From Struthio camelus (Eukaryota; Chordata; Aves; Struthioniformes; Struthionidae), in assembly GCF_040807025.1 (NCBI RefSeq), contig NC_090981.1, forward strand, positions 38,543,817 to 38,607,816: a DNA stretch of 64,000 nt, given 5' to 3'. The translations under genes and the position numbers were made by a program. Each line of letters begins with the position of its first letter. Within the stretch, counting starts at the first letter, position 1. Below the pieces are notes generated by a model, which was given only the letters and a program-made list of their open reading frames with translations, had not been told where the DNA came from and made no database searches. Below, one piece after another: positions 59,991-64,000 of this stretch.

Positions 59991-62900
59991 GCCTGTGCTG
60001 AGCACCTCTGAGAAAAGTGAGGGAGGTGGGGGGGAGAAGAGAATCAGGGCACTGGTAAGATTGTACGGTTACAAATACTTATGACTTGAAAAATTCCCTG
60101 TTAAACTGTAATTGCATGCCTTCCTTTGGCACCTGCGCTCTATGAAATAGGCATTAATTTGTTCATTGCAAGTGAACTTTATTTCATTATTTTCACTTTC
60201 TTTTAATATTTTCCCCCCTTCCTTTAGTATTAATCTCTACTTAGTCTTGTGTTTTAAAAAAAATACGCGCTATCCATGCAGACTTCCTCAGGCCTCTCGT
60301 AAATGGCACACAACAGCAACTGCATTTCAAACAGATCATGGGGGATATCCTATACATGATTAACCATGTTAACGTTACCTGAATGCAGTTAATAACCAAA
60401 GCTGCAGATGTTAGCAGATCAGTTAGGTAAGGCATCTTTTTCTTTTTCCTACTGACTGAAGGAAGAATGGGAGACCAGCTTTATTTTCGGGCTTAAGGCA
60501 TGGCAGGGAGTCTGGTATGTATCTAGGATGTTGATGGGCTTGACCTTCAGACAGCAAGCAATTATAGTGCACTTCAGTTGTCCAGACTGGTTATTTTGGT
60601 TGTCTTTAGATGCCGGACAAGAAAGATTTTTTTTCCTATGTTGTTATAGGAACATTTTCTACATTCAGAATTCTGCTGAAACAATCTAATTATTTAGCTT
60701 AATTGCCAGGCGTCTATTTTCATTACTATTAAAATTACAATTAACAGCCGTCTTGGAAAGCAGTATACAAAAAGTATTGTATTCTCAGCTGCTCTATTGT
60801 TTTAAGATCTTTCACTTATACTACTTTCTCTCAGCCATATCTTTTGTTTTCCTTCTATCTATTTCCTTTTTCAAATACTAATCCTAAATTTTTATTTAGG
60901 ATCTCACTCTGTAGCAATCAAGCAGCAGCATGCATGTTCAAGCTGCTACCCTTCTTTGTTTAGCTTTGAACAAACTATAAGCTTCCACAAATTATAAGTG
61001 GAAGAAAAAGTTACCAAAACCACAGTTTGTTAATGCAGATTGACCATACTGAGACGAATTTTTGACAAATACACAAACTATTTTATTACTTAAGACTCCC
61101 ATAAACATTCATACGTGCTTTAAAAGTGTTCATCAGACAATCGGCGCAGTGCTGCTGTGAGGTTAGATGGCCCCTCTGTTTGCTTATCTACACTATTGAA
61201 GAGGGGAAAACTGCGGAGCAATGAGGCTGTGTAGTTTAAGGTCTGGGCGACGGTGCACAAGTGATTACGCTGTAGAGATGGGTGATAACTGTGACCAGAT
61301 GTTTTTACATAATCCCTGAACGATATGGGTTACCTTCTTGGCAAAGCACTGTTGTGGGCATCTTTGCCTCACATGCTACCACATGGAATAAGCGCTCCTC
61401 AAGGCTAAAACTAAATTCTAACTTGATTCCTCTAGTTAAAATGTGCCTAGTAGATATGTTACTTCATAGAATTTTACATGCTATTTGAGGAGATCCTAGG
61501 GCTAGAAGAAACCTTTTACAGTAACAATATCCTGTACGTTCTATGCATGAGTCTCTATATGTGCAAAATTTTGGGATTTTGTTCTATTGCTGAACAAAGT
61601 CTAAACAAGTTTAAAATTGCATCCGTACATCTTTCCAGAGACTCTAACAATAATCAGAAGGGTATGAATCATTCCTCTGCAGAGCTAAAGCTCTGTGTCA
61701 CTGCTAGCTACATCATCTGAAATAAACAGAACCACTTCTTTATTGTAGCTGACAGCTCTAATGTCCTTATTATTTCATATCCTTCACAGGAGGGACATAT
61801 ATCTGCATTACATAATTATTATTTCAAATATGTTCAGTAACATCACCTTCCTATAAAGTCAGAGAGAAAATGATGAAAACCAGCAATGTGGTTTTAGCTG
61901 CTGAGGTGACGTTTCTTTTCTGATTGTGACAGAACTTTCGTGGTGATGGATTTAAACATCCAAATGACAAAAAATGCATGAAATGAATGAAGTAAGATCG
62001 ACTAGTTGTAAAAATAGAAACCTGCGGAATATTTTTGCTTGCTCTCCTTTAACTGTAGGGTTCAATATAATCAAAGCCTCTCTTAAAATAACCTTATTGT
62101 TATATAGTTTAAAACGTAGAGTAAGTTCATTTAGGAAAGAGTGTTTGGTGCCTGCATCTCTAGTAAAACAGTAGCTTAGTGTTCCAGTGGGCTTCAGAAG
62201 TGAATACTCCTGAATATTCCACATACTCCATGTACTGCCCTCACTTCGGTTCAGTTTGCAGAATGGTTTTGACGTGCACGAACTAGAATAATTTCAGAGG
62301 ACATCGGACTGGAAGCTCTACTCAGGTGCAGGCCAAGTACACTTCAACCCTAACGATTAGTTAGGGGCATGAACCAATGACTGGTCGTTTGGGCAGCTGC
62401 AAAGCACACGAAGGGAAGTGATTAAATCTAGTTTGAAAAAAATCCTCACTCTTCATGTAATGTGGGTGGAGAAACTTGAGTACGCTCTGCTTTGAAATAC
62501 TGATCCACTTCTGTTGTGTCAAGCTATTTGTTAACTGACTGCTTCTCATGGTGTATTTTCAAATCTATTTTGCAGTTTGGAATACAAACTTGAAAACAGC
62601 GAGTGTTCTTGCATTTTTAATATATGCTATAAAACTTGATGGAGGGAATGTGTGTGTATTTTCATATAAATCTACATATATGTTTAAGGGTGCTTATGGG
62701 ATTCATTTGGTACTTATTTATAGTTATATGATTCTTCAAAATTTTGAGGTGAGAGTAATCAGTTTTGCATGTTCCATTTTTTGGATGCTTCGCCTGACAT
62801 ATTGAATGTTGTCCATTCCTCAGAAACTGACTGAATAGTGAGCATCTAAAAATAGAAGTAACTAAAAATCTCTGGCTACTTTCCAAGGAGTAATGAGAAT

Positions 62901-64000
62901 ATATTTAGAATTCATATTATTTTAAGGTGTTTCATTTTGAGGAAGCTAGGAAGATATCATGAAATGTAATTAGAGTTTTAAAAACTGTTGATTGTGACTT
63001 TTTAATTGCTTAGCTCTCAAGTCAGGATTTACATATGATGGGAAAAGATAAATTCAGCACTGCTGAGGAAACTAATAATTGCCTAGCAACCAGTACCTGC
63101 ATAAATCCAAAACAGAGCAAACAAAGAAAAAATGAAACACTTTTATCTACATACGTATAATGTATGTATACATATATATGTATATATACACTCTTGTGCT
63201 TCCAAATCACTAATCTCAGAAGTTGTGGAGCTTAAAAAAAAGAAATGGAAAGATAAAACTGAGATGTAAACTGAATGAAAATTGGGATTATTTATTTAAC
63301 AATCCAAAAGTGATGATTCTGCAATCAGTAAAAAGGTTGATTTTGGCACAATGCCCTCTTACTTCACTGCTGAAGTGAAGGTAGAATAGAAATTGGAAAG
63401 AGAAGATAACTCTCAAAACATGTAAGAACCTGAATTCCCTCAGTCCATGAGGAACTGAGGAAGAAGTTATTTACCTCAAAAAGGTCTTAACTATTTAGTA
63501 CTGTTTGTTTTAATAAGAACTTTCGCTCATGACAGTCTGTATTCCTCCATACTGCTATAGGGAAACAAAAGCGTGCGCATCAAAAGGGTACCTTTTGGAC
63601 TGCTGATTTGACTGCATAGAAAGCAGGGGATGGAGAAAGGAGAAGGTGCTGTGTGTCTGAGTTGTTTCCTGACAGGGGCTGGGACAAGTCCAGAGCCTTG
63701 GGAATGTTGATTTTCTGAAAAAAGACTTAGAAAGAGTTTGTGATTGAAAACTGAATTTAGATTAATTCAAAGCAGAAATCTAACTCCATATATTGACTGT
63801 CTCATGGTCATGGATATAGAAGTGGAGTTTGCTAGCAGTTGATGGACAAACCTTCAGGAGCCCAGGTGACTCTTGAGAGAAACCACTGTATCAGATCTGC
63901 AAAACACAGGAATTTCTAGTCAAAATTTGAATATTATATTCGTTGAGAAATTTCAAGTAAATGGCTGTAAGTGGAAATTATAACGTACTCACATCATGAC
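59991..64000. other. A+T-rich intronic stretch to the window end, no gene
   Basis: It contains a G7 run near 60029-60035, a TA-rich alternating segment at about 63152-63190 (ATGTATACATATATATG) and otherwise unique-looking A+T-rich sequence. Open frames are at most about 90 codons. No exon, RNA gene or repeat family is supported. Confidence 0.55.

Larger units (their letters stand above)
3159..64000 (+). other. Inferred first intron (incomplete, at least 60 kb)
   Basis: From the splice donor at 3159 to the window end no further exon is supported. I looked for cysteine-rich extracellular modules (LDL-receptor class A, EGF, Ig) in the open frames on either strand and saw none. No frame longer than about 170 codons exists. 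Content is A+T-rich unique DNA with CR1 remnants, simple repeats and a few GC-rich islands described separately. Calling the whole stretch one intron is an inference. An intergenic region after a short unrecognised gene, or small missed exons, would look the same. Confidence 0.5.

Noticed and set aside
61462..61530. Possible antisense CR1 tail (TCATAGAATTTTACATG followed by a GAAGAAACCTTTT-like block)
   Set aside because: Only two short blocks resemble the CR1 3' end and the repeated terminal octamer is absent, so the evidence is insufficient.
3159..64000. Second exon encoding an LDL-receptor class A or other cysteine-rich module
   Set aside because: No open frame on either strand showed the expected cysteine and acidic-residue pattern. 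Very short exons could still have been missed by eye.

Overview
This looks like a piece of a vertebrate nuclear genome, most likely from a bird. It is about 60% A+T with no dense run of genes. It has two CpG islands close together, mammal-type GC-box promoter architecture, many homopolymer and microsatellite tracts, and its recognisable interspersed repeats are CR1-type LINE remnants. No Alu- or L1-like sequence was seen. There is no bacterial operon structure, CRISPR array, rRNA or convincing tRNA gene. Nearly all open frames here are chance frames in non-coding DNA.

Layout: positions 1-2650 are upstream flank, with a short CpG-rich stretch at the extreme left edge. Positions 2650-3200 are a strong CpG island promoter on the + strand. 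It contains GC boxes, a 29-codon upstream ORF with a good start context, and the only coding exon I can support: 67 coding bases (3092-3158) encoding a secretory signal peptide and ending in a consensus splice donor in phase 1. The rest of the window (3159-64000) is best read as the beginning of a very long first intron. Signal peptide plus phase 1 donor plus giant first intron suits several large receptor or adhesion genes. The peptide resembles the LRP1B signal peptide weakly, so LRP1B is only a hypothesis. No exon 2 was found.

Inside the intron are: a second CpG island (3785-4240); a CR1 LINE copy with an internal deletion and a decayed reverse transcriptase active site (about 14690-16440, + strand); two smaller antisense CR1 remnants (about 26822-27010 and 59785-59990); a candidate inverted-repeat DNA element with perfect 22-bp arms (35056-35077 and 35339-35360) sitting within a wider CpG-enriched patch (about 34640-35660); a perfect 62-bp direct repeat 659 bp apart (55844 and 56503); a 29-bp tandem duplication (31159-31216); several perfect palindromes; and long (TA)n, G15, C13 and homopurine tracts.

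I did not find a clear new gene system. The strongest leads are the inverted-repeat element, the 62-bp perfect duplication, and the GC-rich, CpG-bearing islands within the intron that could be enhancers or alternative promoters.
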